From: Capitella teleta
Lineage: Eukaryota > Annelida > Polychaeta > Capitellidae
DNA: 64,000 nt
Assembly: GCA_000328365.1 (NCBI GenBank)
Contig: KB298735.1
Coordinates: forward strand, 79,831 to 143,830
Reading direction: 5' to 3'
The notes beneath the pieces were generated by a model, which did not search any database, had not been told where the DNA came from, and saw nothing but the letters and a program-made list of their open reading frames with translations. The translations under genes were made by a program, and so were the position numbers. Positions 10,952 through 21,545 of this stretch are shown here, in pieces. Position 1 is the first letter of the stretch; each line of letters starts with the position of its first letter.

Positions 10952-13693
10952 GTAAGGAAGCGCCTGCCCTGAGATGCATCACGAATGCAGTTGTGTCAGG
11001 CGCGGTGCGATTTAATTGCGATTGGGTAGATAGCCACTGGTTGCGTAGATACTTCATAACTCTTTATGGAGTGGTTTTCTTGTTAAATCAGGATTTTTGT
11101 GGGATTGGTGATTGACTTCTCCCAGTCAAATACATCAGTGATTTCAGGGTTACTTCAGTTAATTTCAGTCATTGTGAGAAATTCATAGTCTGATTCACCA
11201 TAAAAAGGAAGAAGATAACAAGAAAGTTGATTTATGCCTGTGCGTCTATAACTCAATATGAAAACTGCGACTTCAGAGGCAGACCATAGACCATGCAGAC
11301 ACTCGTGGAAATCAGACTAGTTCACCATACATCAATAACAAAAATGTGAAACTATTATACTAATTGAAGTAAGCGTACCTGTGCAATCAACTATCGAACG
11401 ACTGCTGCGCACTTCAGTAATTAGCCTCCTTTATTCAAATAGTCGTCGATAATTATCAGGCGAGGAATAATTGCAACCTTAAAAGAACAGAATGAGAATA
11501 ACGATGGCAATTATCTGTTATATATAATTCAGATGTTTCGGTGGATCAATGTTCGCTCTCTTCTGTCAAAGCCTTTAGCATGTGATGCAACAGTGAACTG
11601 CCGTGCAATACCTCACACCTATTCAGCCCACCTCTATTGTTCAGGAAGGGCTCCTCTCTAGTGAACTGTGCCTGTATCACCCTGGGTCCTTTTGATCTGC
11701 ATTCTAAACAGATAACAACTTAACCACATAATAAATTGCTTAATACTCGCATGACGTGGTTTAGACGCCCGCATGCAGTGCTATCTAATGTCCCCCGTGT
11801 CCTTCGCCCCTTATAGAGCCTCCGCACGAATGGCAAAGAATCGAAGCAAATTACTTTCGCATCCATCCTCTGAGTTGTGGAATGGAAAAACCGCTTTTCC
11901 TTTCTGAGAGCTTACAAAACACTATCATACTGAGAATGTAGTTGCGAGCCCTGCGGTCGGTGTACGCAAACTATACACGTCCCTGGGAACCCTCAAAACT
12001 CCAGAATACAAGCAAAGTTGGATCAGGATTGCTGCTGGTAATATGTACAAAACTTGCATATCAATCTAAATGGCTATGAGGCAAGCAAACATGACGCAAT
12101 ATGGAGATGAGTCTTTTGATGTCACAGAACATCTTAAGCATATGCAGATTTGCATCTCATGCATTCTCAGATGATTCGTGGTTAAGTTATGGTTGCATAA
12201 CAAAACCGTTGATGGGGTAGTTGTTCCGCTCTGATCAAAGCATGTATGTTGTGATCAGGTTGGCGGTAATGAACGCGTCGTTTTTTAATGTGCAAGTGTC
12301 GCAAATGATGAACGCTAATACTTAGAGAACATCCAAAGTGAGAACGACAGCTCCATTATTATAAACTCGGCTGATGAGATCCTGATATCGATACCTCCTC
12401 ATTCGGAACACTGAAACAAATGAGAGAATTTCGGATGTGAAAACCTCACACACACGTCTATATTCCAATGCATTACACGTGCAGAAAACCTCATTCTGAA
12501 AATTTCCCCGTCGAATAAAACCTCTGTGGACATCCGTATGTGCGATGCCTTCAGACAAAGTTCACCAGCAAAGTAGAATCGAAATAGAAGCAATGGTTTG
12601 CATTTCTTGAATCTCTTTAGCTTTTTGCTCTGTGCGATGTTATCCAGATCTCAAGGTCAGTAGATGTTGGGACGGAGAAACATGACCTCGTGGAGTGGGT
12701 TATTTTCAATGAAACTATGTAGGTCAGAGAAGCCCTTGGGGTAATAGGTAGGGAACGGGGGTGAAGCCTAGTCCTTGGCCTCATAATTATCTGCCGTCCG
12801 TTGAAACCCAATTGCATAGCCATAACAATAGGGTATAATATGATTGATCACATGGTTAATCAGGTATGCTTATTATCACACAAGGGTCCGCACCCCTAAT
12901 ATATCATATCAGCGGCTTCCAGAGTAGCGTAGGGAGGGATCTCCCCGGGGATTTGCAAGCACACGGCAAAGACATCGTTTGGGATTATTCAATCTGCAAT
13001 GGGGGAGTTCGAAGCAGTTCTTTAGGGCATCTAATTCGCCAGAGATGACCCTTAAGGTTATCAGGGACCTGGATCGATGGGAAAACAGCGCAGGGAATGA
13101 AATATATACGAGGAACTCCTGATCTCCATCTGATCTCATGGGATTCCCAGCCGTCGCTGGCTGCCTCCCTTGCTCCACCAAAGCTATGTGTTCTGGTAGG
13201 GATGGGAATTGAAACTTCGTGAAATATCGCACTAAACTTCTGTGTAATTATAAGGCACTCTTCGAGTGGTCTATTGTATGGATATATATTACCATCGGTC
13301 ATTCAGATTTTGAGGTTTGGCTTCATTTCATTATCAAGAAACATCTTTTTTCAATCCCTAACCTGAACATTTTTGGGAAGAGATTGTAAACTGCAGTTGA
13401 ACTTACGCCCTACAGCAAACAGAGAGATGGTAAATTGTTGTTTCATTTTGTAAATGACTGAGTTGTCAGCATTATTCTATCCAAGCAACGTCGGTTTTGA
13501 TATAATTTCAAAATGCTCTTTTTCAACACCATTACATGTGTTGCATGTCCGTGCACCTCAAAGTGTGACGTTCGAATGAGCTTAGCAATAATCTCTCAAA
13601 TATTATTCAATATACAATTACATGAATATGCGGAATGCATTTTGCTTTTGCCTTTTATGGTGTGTTTACTCCGTCGCCATAAAAGCATGAACA

Positions 13694-14004
13694 ATCCAAT
13701 GCCGACCGTGGGGGTCAAGGTCCCGGGTTCGAGACCCGATCAGGCCACGGGCGTTATGATTGTGAATTATAATTGTAATTCGTTATAATTGCAATTCTTC
13801 GGTGACTCTGCAGTGCTGCCCAACTGTGTAACAAGGCCGGGCGCTGTGTACTTCTGTCTATGGTGGTATGCAGGATAAAGAACCCTTGGGATTTATCAAT
13901 AAGAGTATGGGGAAACCCCGGTCCCGGGCCTTCTGTTCTGGCGCTCGTATTATCTGATCGGATTGGGTGGAGCCGTAAAACCCCATGACTCACTCACTCA
14001 CTCT
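13694..14004 (+). mobile_element. tRNA-derived SINE with perfect 13-bp target-site duplication
   Basis: A 311-bp SINE whose tRNA-like head keeps the B box (GGTTCGAGACC near 13726) but has lost the A box, so it is 5'-truncated. The body follows, then a conserved 3' end with GGAGCCGTAAAACCCC and an (ACTC)n tail. AAAAGCATGAACA flanks it exactly (13681-13693 and 14005-14017), which proves target-primed insertion. It lies in the same orientation as, and inside, the predicted GPCR intron. Relatives are at 62391-62716 (minus), 44490-44690 (minus), 45264-45406 (plus), with tail pieces at 854-897 and 27946-27965. Confidence 0.9.
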
Positions 14005-15169
14005 AAAAGCATGAACAGTTTAATTCACTATTCCATGTTATATTAAGTACCTTTTTTCAATGTTAAATTTTCTCACGATGCAATTTTGACCTCATGAGGC
14101 GTTGATATTGGAAATAAATCTGATCTACAGAATTAACTATTTTTTGCAGTTTCCTAGCATTACAATAAGAGCGAGACTTCTCCGATTTTGCTCCAAAAAC
14201 TTTCTTAAGTAATTTCTTCCGTTGGCCATCAGAGTTGCGACAGTCAGTTGAGCACATAAAGCCAGGCTGATTTTATTTCTCACAATACCCCATCGTCACC
14301 TTTCCTGCAACCAATAATCATTGAACCATTAACTCATTTGAGTCACCTCACCTCAACTAACTGTTCCGGATCCAGGCACCCCGTTCATCCTCAGTCGTCT
14401 GCCAGCCGCAACCAACAGTGATGGATTGATGAGCAGATGTTGGAGGAATGGATTTCCATTTCAAATTCTCATTCATCTTTCACCCAGAGCAAGTTGTCGA
14501 TATGCAGCCGGCCAAATCAGGGTCTTTTTACACCACTAAATTTCGGTGTAGAATCATCAAGGCAAACACACTGCTGTCTACTGGTTCTAATTGAAAATGT
14601 CTCTTCCCTGTACAAGATCTATGCTCGTATTGCGAGCCTAAAAGCCGGGTGGGGCAGGTCTGTCAAGGGCAGGGATTACTTATTACGAAAGGACACGATC
14701 TTCCCTTTCTATGCCAAACGCAAATGCGCACGCTTACAAATCCTGTGAAGGAGCATAGAGAAGGAAAGTAATGTGATTGTGATGAGAGCAAGGCACCTCT
14801 GATTGGAGGTATACGCGCAAAGAATAAGACGCTCACTGACTCCAGTTGGGAGGCGTCAGAATGGCGGGCTTAAATCTGTGTTTATGGGCGGACGGGGACG
14901 AAAGCACACCATCCCATGAGGAAATATGCTGAAGTCATAATGAAGCCCAAGAAGACTAGAAATCAAGAGAATTGGTCGAGTTAACCGCGAGACGTGTGCG
15001 CCGAATGGGATTCTGTGATTGCTGTAATTATCGGCACTATATTCTGTGATCAGGACCTTGTTCATGCTAATAAGTCTGCTAAATGTCTGAGGCGACGACT
15101 AAAGGTTATGGCCTGAACAGTTGCTGGCAAAAATGCTGAATAGTAGAGAGAGTTTATACTGAGAGTGTT

Positions 15170-15189
15170 AAATTTTATTCTCATTGCAG
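15170..15189 (+). promoter_or_regulatory. 3' splice site immediately before the GPCR start codon
   Basis: A pyrimidine-rich tract ending TTCTCATTGCAG sits directly against ATGGATG. It shows that translation starts at the first base of the exon, so 15190 is the start. An in-frame TTG codon six bases upstream (15184) lies inside the splice site and can be ruled out as an initiator. Confidence 0.75.
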
Positions 15190-16485
15190 ATGGATGTCAT
15201 GGACCTCGACTTCCTCAACCTCGATTTGAAATTCTTCTGCGATTTCAATTCGTCCTTCAACATATCATGCGTCCAACCCAACGAGACCATTGATGTGGAA
15301 GACAAGATCAATGAACCCATTGTAAAGGCTGTCCTCATTCTCCTCTACTCAATCGTCATCATCTTAGGCGCCCTTCTCAACACGCTGGTCGTGTCAACCG
15401 TCATAAAAACCAAACAAATGTGGAATGCGACAAACATTTTCATTGCTAACCTGGCCACCGCCGACATCTTCGTGTGCGTCTTCGATTTACCGTTGTCTCT
15501 CTATCAAACTCTCACCCAGAACTGGATCTTCGGCAAAACCTTATGCCACATCATCCCGATGACATTCGGAGTCGTCGTGTACACCAGCACCCTCTCTCTC
15601 ACCATGATCGCAATCGACCGTTTCGTGCTAATCGTCTTCCCACTTCGCAAGCGAATGACGGTCAGCCTTGCTCTCTCACTTGTCGTCGTCATCGCAATGG
15701 TGTCAATGGCCGTGGCTTCACCCATCGCTATATTCGCCACAAGTGAGGACTTTGACATTCCGATCTTGAACATCCACAAGCAGATTTGCCGAGAGAAGTG
15801 GCCAAGCGTGCAGCACAGGCGAGTCTACACCATCGTCACAGTGATTGCACAATTCTTCCTCCCATTGGCCCTAATTCTTGTCCTCTATGTTCTCATCTTC
15901 AAGACGTTACGTAATCGCATGCAGAATAGGAAAAGCCGCAAGACAAAGACGACCCGAATGCTGGTGGCTGTGGTACTCGTGTTTGCTATGACCTGGACCC
16001 CGTTTCACCTGTTTGCAATCATCATGGACTTCAAGCCACAGCTGGTCCACGGTTCTTATATCCGCTTAATAGACGCTTTGCTGAAGGTGATTGCTCTAAG
16101 CTCGTCCTGTATCAACCCTTTGTTGTACGGCTGGATGAACGATAACTACCGTAACGCCTTCTTCAGCATCATTCGAAAGCCAACTGCGACTCCAGTTAAC
16201 ATCCACCGAGAAGATTCAGACGAGATGACAAAAACAACCAAGATGACGAAAACCATCACCAACAACTCCAACTGCGCTTCAAAAACAGCCCCAAAGAAAC
16301 AGATCTTGCAGAAGGTTAATCCGAATTCGAAGACGTGTTCTGTGGAGGCTAAGAATACTGACGAAGTAGTGCCTCTGCAGGAAGGATTGAAGCAACCTGC
16401 GGCTAATGGCGAAGAGAAGTGTGTGTTGGTCACGATGGAGAATGGACACTGTCATGCCTCGGTTCAGACGCCTCTTCTACCATGA
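15190..16485 (+). CDS. Neuropeptide Y / PrRP (sNPF)-type G-protein-coupled receptor
   Basis: The protein has 431 residues. An N-terminal ectodomain with three N-glycosylation sequons (NSS 20, NIS 24, NET 31) precedes seven membrane helices at about 45-70, 82-105, 116-140, 158-183, 212-237, 256-280 and 292-313. Class A landmarks are N64, the LATAD motif (D92), NWIFG (111-115), the C119-C200 disulphide pair, DRF at 143-145 in place of DRY, TWTPFH in helix 6 (cysteine of CWxP replaced by threonine) and NPLLY at 309-313. CREKWPS in loop 2, LRNRM after helix 5 and the SSSCINPLLYGWMND stretch resemble NPY, sNPF and prolactin-releasing-peptide receptors, so it is probably a surface receptor for an amidated neuropeptide. 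The ligand is unknown. The C-tail is long (about 100 residues) and Thr/Lys-rich. Coding is intronless. The ATG at 15190 touches a CAG 3' splice site; TAA lies in frame at 15169. Family call firm, subtype uncertain. Confidence 0.93.
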   Translation: MDVMDLDFLNLDLKFFCDFNSSFNISCVQPNETIDVEDKINEPIVKAVLILLYSIVIILGALLNTLVVSTVIKTKQMWNATNIFIANLATADIFVCVFDLPLSLYQTLTQNWIFGKTLCHIIPMTFGVVVYTSTLSLTMIAIDRFVLIVFPLRKRMTVSLALSLVVVIAMVSMAVASPIAIFATSEDFDIPILNIHKQICREKWPSVQHRRVYTIVTVIAQFFLPLALILVLYVLIFKTLRNRMQNRKSRKTKTTRMLVAVVLVFAMTWTPFHLFAIIMDFKPQLVHGSYIRLIDALLKVIALSSSCINPLLYGWMNDNYRNAFFSIIRKPTATPVNIHREDSDEMTKTTKMTKTITNNSNCASKTAPKKQILQKVNPNSKTCSVEAKNTDEVVPLQEGLKQPAANGEEKCVLVTMENGHCHASVQTPLLP

Positions 16486-17488
16486 TCTTTTTTGCCTTCT
16501 TGAACACTTCTTGAACTCTGTATTTTCTTTTGTCCTCTGCTGAGTTCTCGCTTACTCCGGAGAACGGCATTTTGTGGTGTTGTTCCAACAGTTCTATTTG
16601 CAAATTATATCAAACGACCCTCCTGCAATGTTATCCACCATTCAGTCTTACGATTTCTATTTTCACCAGGTTTCGAACTTGGAGTTTAGCAAAAGCGATC
16701 CTCTTAGCCAACCAAAAGAAGCACTGCCAGAAAAACAGTGAATGCTGGGCTATGTATAGCCAATTAATTGCCCTGCAGCGAAATAGCCAATTCCACTCTC
16801 AAAACAACCAGACTGCTGGAAAGGTCTTCGACACACAATGTAGAGAATCATGTTCAATAGAGCTGCTTACTTAGAATTGCAAATTTCGCTTATCGCGATC
16901 ACCATGCCCCGTGGCATATAAACGACACACAACCCGTGATCTTCATCAGGCGTTGATACTGTGCAATGTGTGTTTTGTCGCACGTGACATGTAAAATGAA
17001 TATGATATAGTGAGCCCTAGATACCGCCCTCAGTCCCCTGCTTTCACTCATCTACATAATATCCTGCGTTGCCTCTATGCCCTTGCTCATCTCTTCCATT
17101 TGCTATTTGCGTCTCGATCGGCGGCGAAACAACTTTCAGTCCTTCTACAAAGCTGGCTAACGAACACCGTCGATGTTGACCTTTCCGGCGTTGACCACTG
17201 GTCAGGTTCTATTAGCACTAAAAGCGACATTTGTAAAACTCTGCTAATGTGCAATTTCACATACAGAATGTCGTGCATTTTTCTACCGCGCAACAGGAAA
17301 TGGGGTAAAAACGTATGTTGTAACAATTTCCTGCCACGAGCGACATATTATAGCACTACAAGAAGCATGCAGCGACAAGTCAATTGGATTACTGCGAGTG
17401 TTAGTGTCAGCGGTGTCAATTTAGATCTGGGGCATGTGCTAACGAGATTGTGGGTGTTCATTCATGTACAATCGATATGTCAATTAAA
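16486..17488 (+). other. Probable GPCR 3' UTR
   Basis: This is noncoding sequence after the TGA at 16483-16485. No AATAAA occurs nearby. The first plausible variant signal is ATTAAA at 17483-17488, which would give a 3' UTR of about 1 kb. The 172-codon frame at 17010-17528 starts with GTG, has no recognisable domain and is read as chance. Confidence 0.35.
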
Positions 17489-20400
17489 GCAATCCACAAA
17501 GACAAGAGCTGAACCAGTCTATATATGATACTTTCATTGATTGCAACACGCAAATGCAATGACAGCTACCATTGCCCATGGTTATCCCTTGTCTAGAAAT
17601 TCTTGTAGAGGATAAAAAAAGAAGATCTTTGCAGAGTAATTGTCCTCTGACTGGAGGACAGGAGGTTAATTCTGGAGCCTGGGGCTCACAAAAGAGGAAT
17701 CATCTCCTTCTTCTAAAACAGGAATTCAATTACATAAGACCTCTAAGCAATCCCTCGAGATTTCATCCACGGCCGCACGTGAACTTTCTTTCGATATCAT
17801 TGTATTCTTCCAGAGTCTGAGCCCTCCAAAAAATCTCTATCCGAGCTAATCTACTCGAGAATTCAGTGCTCCACCCTCCCAAACGAATGAACCTAAATTG
17901 GGCTCATTGTTTCTCAGGGTGTTTCGGTCATGGAGGCCTGCAGTAGCCTCAGTAATCAACTTATTCGCAGCCACTTTTCGACAATTGGGCTATCAGTTTG
18001 TGATTCAAATTACTGATGCATACTTCTCATATTAGCTAACAAAGGTCACTCCATTCAAATTATGACGCAATCTGCTGACGAATGTAAACTCTTAACGATT
18101 GCACTAATTATGATTAAAATAAGGACATGGTCATTCTTGGAGGACATCCGAAAGTGCCCTGTGAATTTCCGAGGGGCCGAATTAAGTAATTCCTCCCTAT
18201 ACATGCATTGCATTAAAGTTAACAGCTAGCAATCTGCGGGCCAGGGGTGCAGACCTTATATGTGCCTGCACGATTCATGACCCCGGGGACCACACATAGC
18301 TACATACGACGTACCGAACCTTAATTCCCTGGAACGACTCCCAAGCGAGCGGGTATAGCCGTCAGCGACACCATTCCCTATTCTATCTAATTCCCAGCTA
18401 TGCCTCCCAGAAGAAATCAGCTGCACACAGCACAGGCTGGAAAGGAAAACTTGTAGGTCTCATAATGCTCTTGTGACAGATGTAAGACTTCCCTACTCTG
18501 ACCTTTGCCCTACATACTCATACGCTGCATGCTTAAGGATGCTCAGCCTGTGGAATTTGCACACGTTGGCATGTGCCGCAGCCCATGATGCGCGTATTAT
18601 GCACAAGTCTAGGTGATGTTGAGTATGATTATGGTTATTCGCAAATTGCTTAGCATCGCTCTGAGGTGTGCAGCGAGTGGTGTCAGCGCAGATAAGGCAT
18701 AGCAACATGTTGAACTCACAAAACAAAACGCCAATTGGTCAATGGGCATATGGTGGTACAAGAGGCAGACCGACTCTCGTAGTCAGGTGAAGTTGTTATC
18801 AGGTCTCTATTAAGTTATTTACTAATTAGGTAACTTCTCAAGGTCATCATATCCATGGTCATAATGGTGCGTATGGCTGTTGTAAGAGAGGAGAATCACA
18901 GCACCTGTGGATCGTTTGCTATATATGGCATAGTTTTATAGTATGTGCGCCATTAATGTACCTTCTTCAAATTAATCCATGTTCTCAGCCGGTGCAGCAG
19001 GTAATATGTAACGATTCATCTTTTCTATAAAAACTTTAAAACACACCGCGAGTTAATGGGTGCAAAGCAATGAGCGCAAACCCACACCCCGCTCTTCCTT
19101 TTAGCGATAGTTGTGAGAACATCCACCAGGGTACAGCACCGTCGAGCGTTGTGACCGTTGAGCAGCTTTGCGTGGTGTTCAAATTAGGCCGTAACGTTGT
19201 GTGAATACGTAAATAGGTTTATATACAAGGCAATTAATATAAATAGATTAAAGAAAAAAAAAATCGTAGGACAGTTTGATATTTAACACTGATCAATAAT
19301 AACTTTTAAAAAATACACCTCTTGTCAGATACATAAGCAATGTCCTTCTTGCATTGCGATATAAATGAAATTAAAATGGACATCCTATTTGACAGGAAAT
19401 CTGCGCCATTGTCGATTGCGCGAGGAGTTTCATTGTGTTTCTGACGTTCGTTTTATTGCTGCTCTTATTTGGTTATTTTTCGCACCACTGTCGCTGCTTC
19501 AGACGTTAATATTGGTTCGCTTTGATTGATTGAACTCGTACTTTCAGGATATTTTTTATTTTGATGACCAACTTTTATGTTTCTCCCGTCCGTGTGCTGA
19601 CTCTCCATAACTGCCTAGTGTCTGATTCCTGAACTAAATGGACCAACCTGAAATAGTTTATGCCATCGAAATGAACACAATCTCCTTGGATCGATGCCCC
19701 AATCGGAGTTATCATCGTCTTTGGCATTCGTGTATTGCAGCTCGCTCAACTCTTGGAAAGTTGATATTTCCAAATGTGAGAAACCAATTCATCCCAATAC
19801 TGAACCCGACCTCATAGACTGCGCCATTTCGTTGCATAATATTACTGATATACGTTATCCGCAACATGCATGCAATGCAGGTAGATGGTGTAAGATGTGT
19901 TTTGTTACATTTCATACTAAGGGTGAAACTGGTTCCGGGTTTCTTACACCTTTTCCGCAGTTTCCTGTGCCTTGTGGCGACAATTTGCAAAGGACAAGGA
20001 CTCGGTTGCCCATTTATTCAACATCTGAGCAGACTTTTGCTTCAGGCTTTTCGCCTCGCAATGACTCCAATCTGAACTGATCCTGCGGGCCAACTATTCT
20101 CGTGGGATGCGTGAGTGACCGGGATGCACTGTCGGTGTCCCCTGGAAAGGGCCTCGAGGCCTCAGCTTCACTCTTCATGTCATCGAAGTGGCATTAAATG
20201 AACACTCTGCCCCAATCAATGTAATCCCACAGAGATTTAGAATCCCCTATGCTTCCAAACCAATTTCAGCTGCGAAGTATCAAGATTGGTTTCGGGCAAT
20301 CAAGACAGTTCAATACATGCATGTTTGGTTATGTATAGGGACTTAAGTTTTGACTATGCCAGAAATATCGGCCAATGACATTCTGACTTATTTACCAGAG

Positions 20401-21268
20401 GGAGGAGGAAGCCGATATTCACGCATGGGTGCTTCGGGACAATAGAACATTAGCCCCCGGCAAATGGTGACACCCATTCCTTTTTATGATCGGCGGCGCT
20501 TTGACGAGCTTTGTCCAATTTTTGCGTCGTTGATTTGGTTTATCCGGTGCTCAGCATTGATTTCACGGAGCCCTGATCATTGATCAAAGATGATCCCGGG
20601 AATTGACTCCGCTGCAAGGGAAGCAGACGAAGGTTTGCCTGTCGATTTCACGATGCTTTCACACGCTAGCATAAAACCAACAAATCAACTCTCATTACTT
20701 CAGACCCTTTAGTAGCATTCGCTTCACGGAATGTTTTGTCCTTGAAAGGATGCTTTCAACCGCGGCATATAGTTGATTCTATCGCGCAATTCTGTCGCAT
20801 CCTGCCATTTACGTCTCCAAACCCAAATGAGCTGAGACATTTTATGAGCGCAATGAACACTTTGATGTGCAGGGCGTGTCCTCGTCAACGAAGGAGGACT
20901 CTTGCCCAGGTCATCGTGAACAAGAATCCGCTGTTGTTTTTGTCACAGTGCCCTCGGAGTCCTCGCTTCTCCCTCTCTGCATGCGCAATTCACTTGCTGG
21001 CTAACACAGTCATAAAAGAAAGGGACACTGGAACGCATGCAAAAGTAATATTATCTATAGCGACCGCATGCACTGTAGCTTCGCCTATTTGTCACTTGAG
21101 TATCTTTTCATGTTTAGGCAGCATTGTCCTTTCATGGGCAATTTAATGTCTGTTCCAAGGATTATTGACTCATCATTTGTAGTTTTCTATCCCATAATAT
21201 GCATCTAATGAATATTCACTTATTATGTGGTCGCTGAAGTTCAAATGAACCCAGGAATACAGTAAACA
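17489..21268. other. Intergenic stretch, no gene seen
   Basis: I scanned both strands. The open frames (for example 19694-20080) are of chance length with no domain or motif I recognise. No clear inverted repeats or tRNA-like sequences were seen. Confidence 0.55.
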
Positions 21269-21545
21269 TGCCAATACATTTAGTCAGTTGAATTATGCAC
21301 ACAGGTCAATAAAAACGGGAACAGAGGATTGGCGTCTGTTGTCCATCTTGCGGCTGACAGGCCTGGCGACGTCGCTGACATGCACAATCGGTCACCGTGA
21401 ACAATGAGGTCCTTGGCCTCATGACAGCAAACCTGTTTTGAAAGATGTCCAATCTAAGATTGAGGGGATTTGTGAGACTTTTTTGCTTCCAAGAAACATA
21501 ATCCATTGTCAGGATATTGGTTGGAAGACCTTGGCAGGGACTCAT
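21269..21545 (+). repeat. Dispersed repeat R2, copy 1
   Basis: This shares CCAATACATTTAGTC and GAATTATGCA at its left end, and most of its interior, with 36312-36590 (same orientation) and 28453-28646 (opposite). On the minus strand a 79-codon frame (21306-21545) ends in a segment also present in the copies: TDCACQRRRQACQPQDGQ, then LCSRFY and stop. The family is unknown. There are no terminal inverted repeats or target-site duplications that I can define. Confidence 0.7.

Larger units (their letters stand above)
10952..15189 (+). other. Predicted 4.2 kb first intron of the GPCR gene
   Basis: It begins GTAAGG at 10952 and ends TTTTATTCTCATTGCAG at 15189, a good pyrimidine tract and 3' splice site. 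Apart from the SINE at 13694-14004 I see no gene. Open frames at 12900-13300 and 14860-15065 show no recognisable domains. The 3' splice site is directly visible; its pairing with the donor at 10951 is inferred. Confidence 0.45.

Noticed and set aside
10614-10955. 113-codon frame over the CpG-rich block
   Set aside because: It starts at GTG and contains an arginine run from the hexamer repeat. The block is better explained as a 5' UTR exon.
15184-15189. TTG codon in frame upstream of the GPCR ATG as an alternative start
   Set aside because: It lies inside the 3' splice site (TTGCAG), is not an ATG, and would be removed with the intron.
17010-17528. 172-codon open frame downstream of the GPCR
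   Set aside because: It starts with GTG, has no recognisable domain or signal and lies in the probable 3' UTR. I take it as a chance frame.
20736-21146. 136-codon plus-strand frame
   Set aside because: No domain, no flanking splice or promoter evidence, and composition like the surrounding noncoding DNA.
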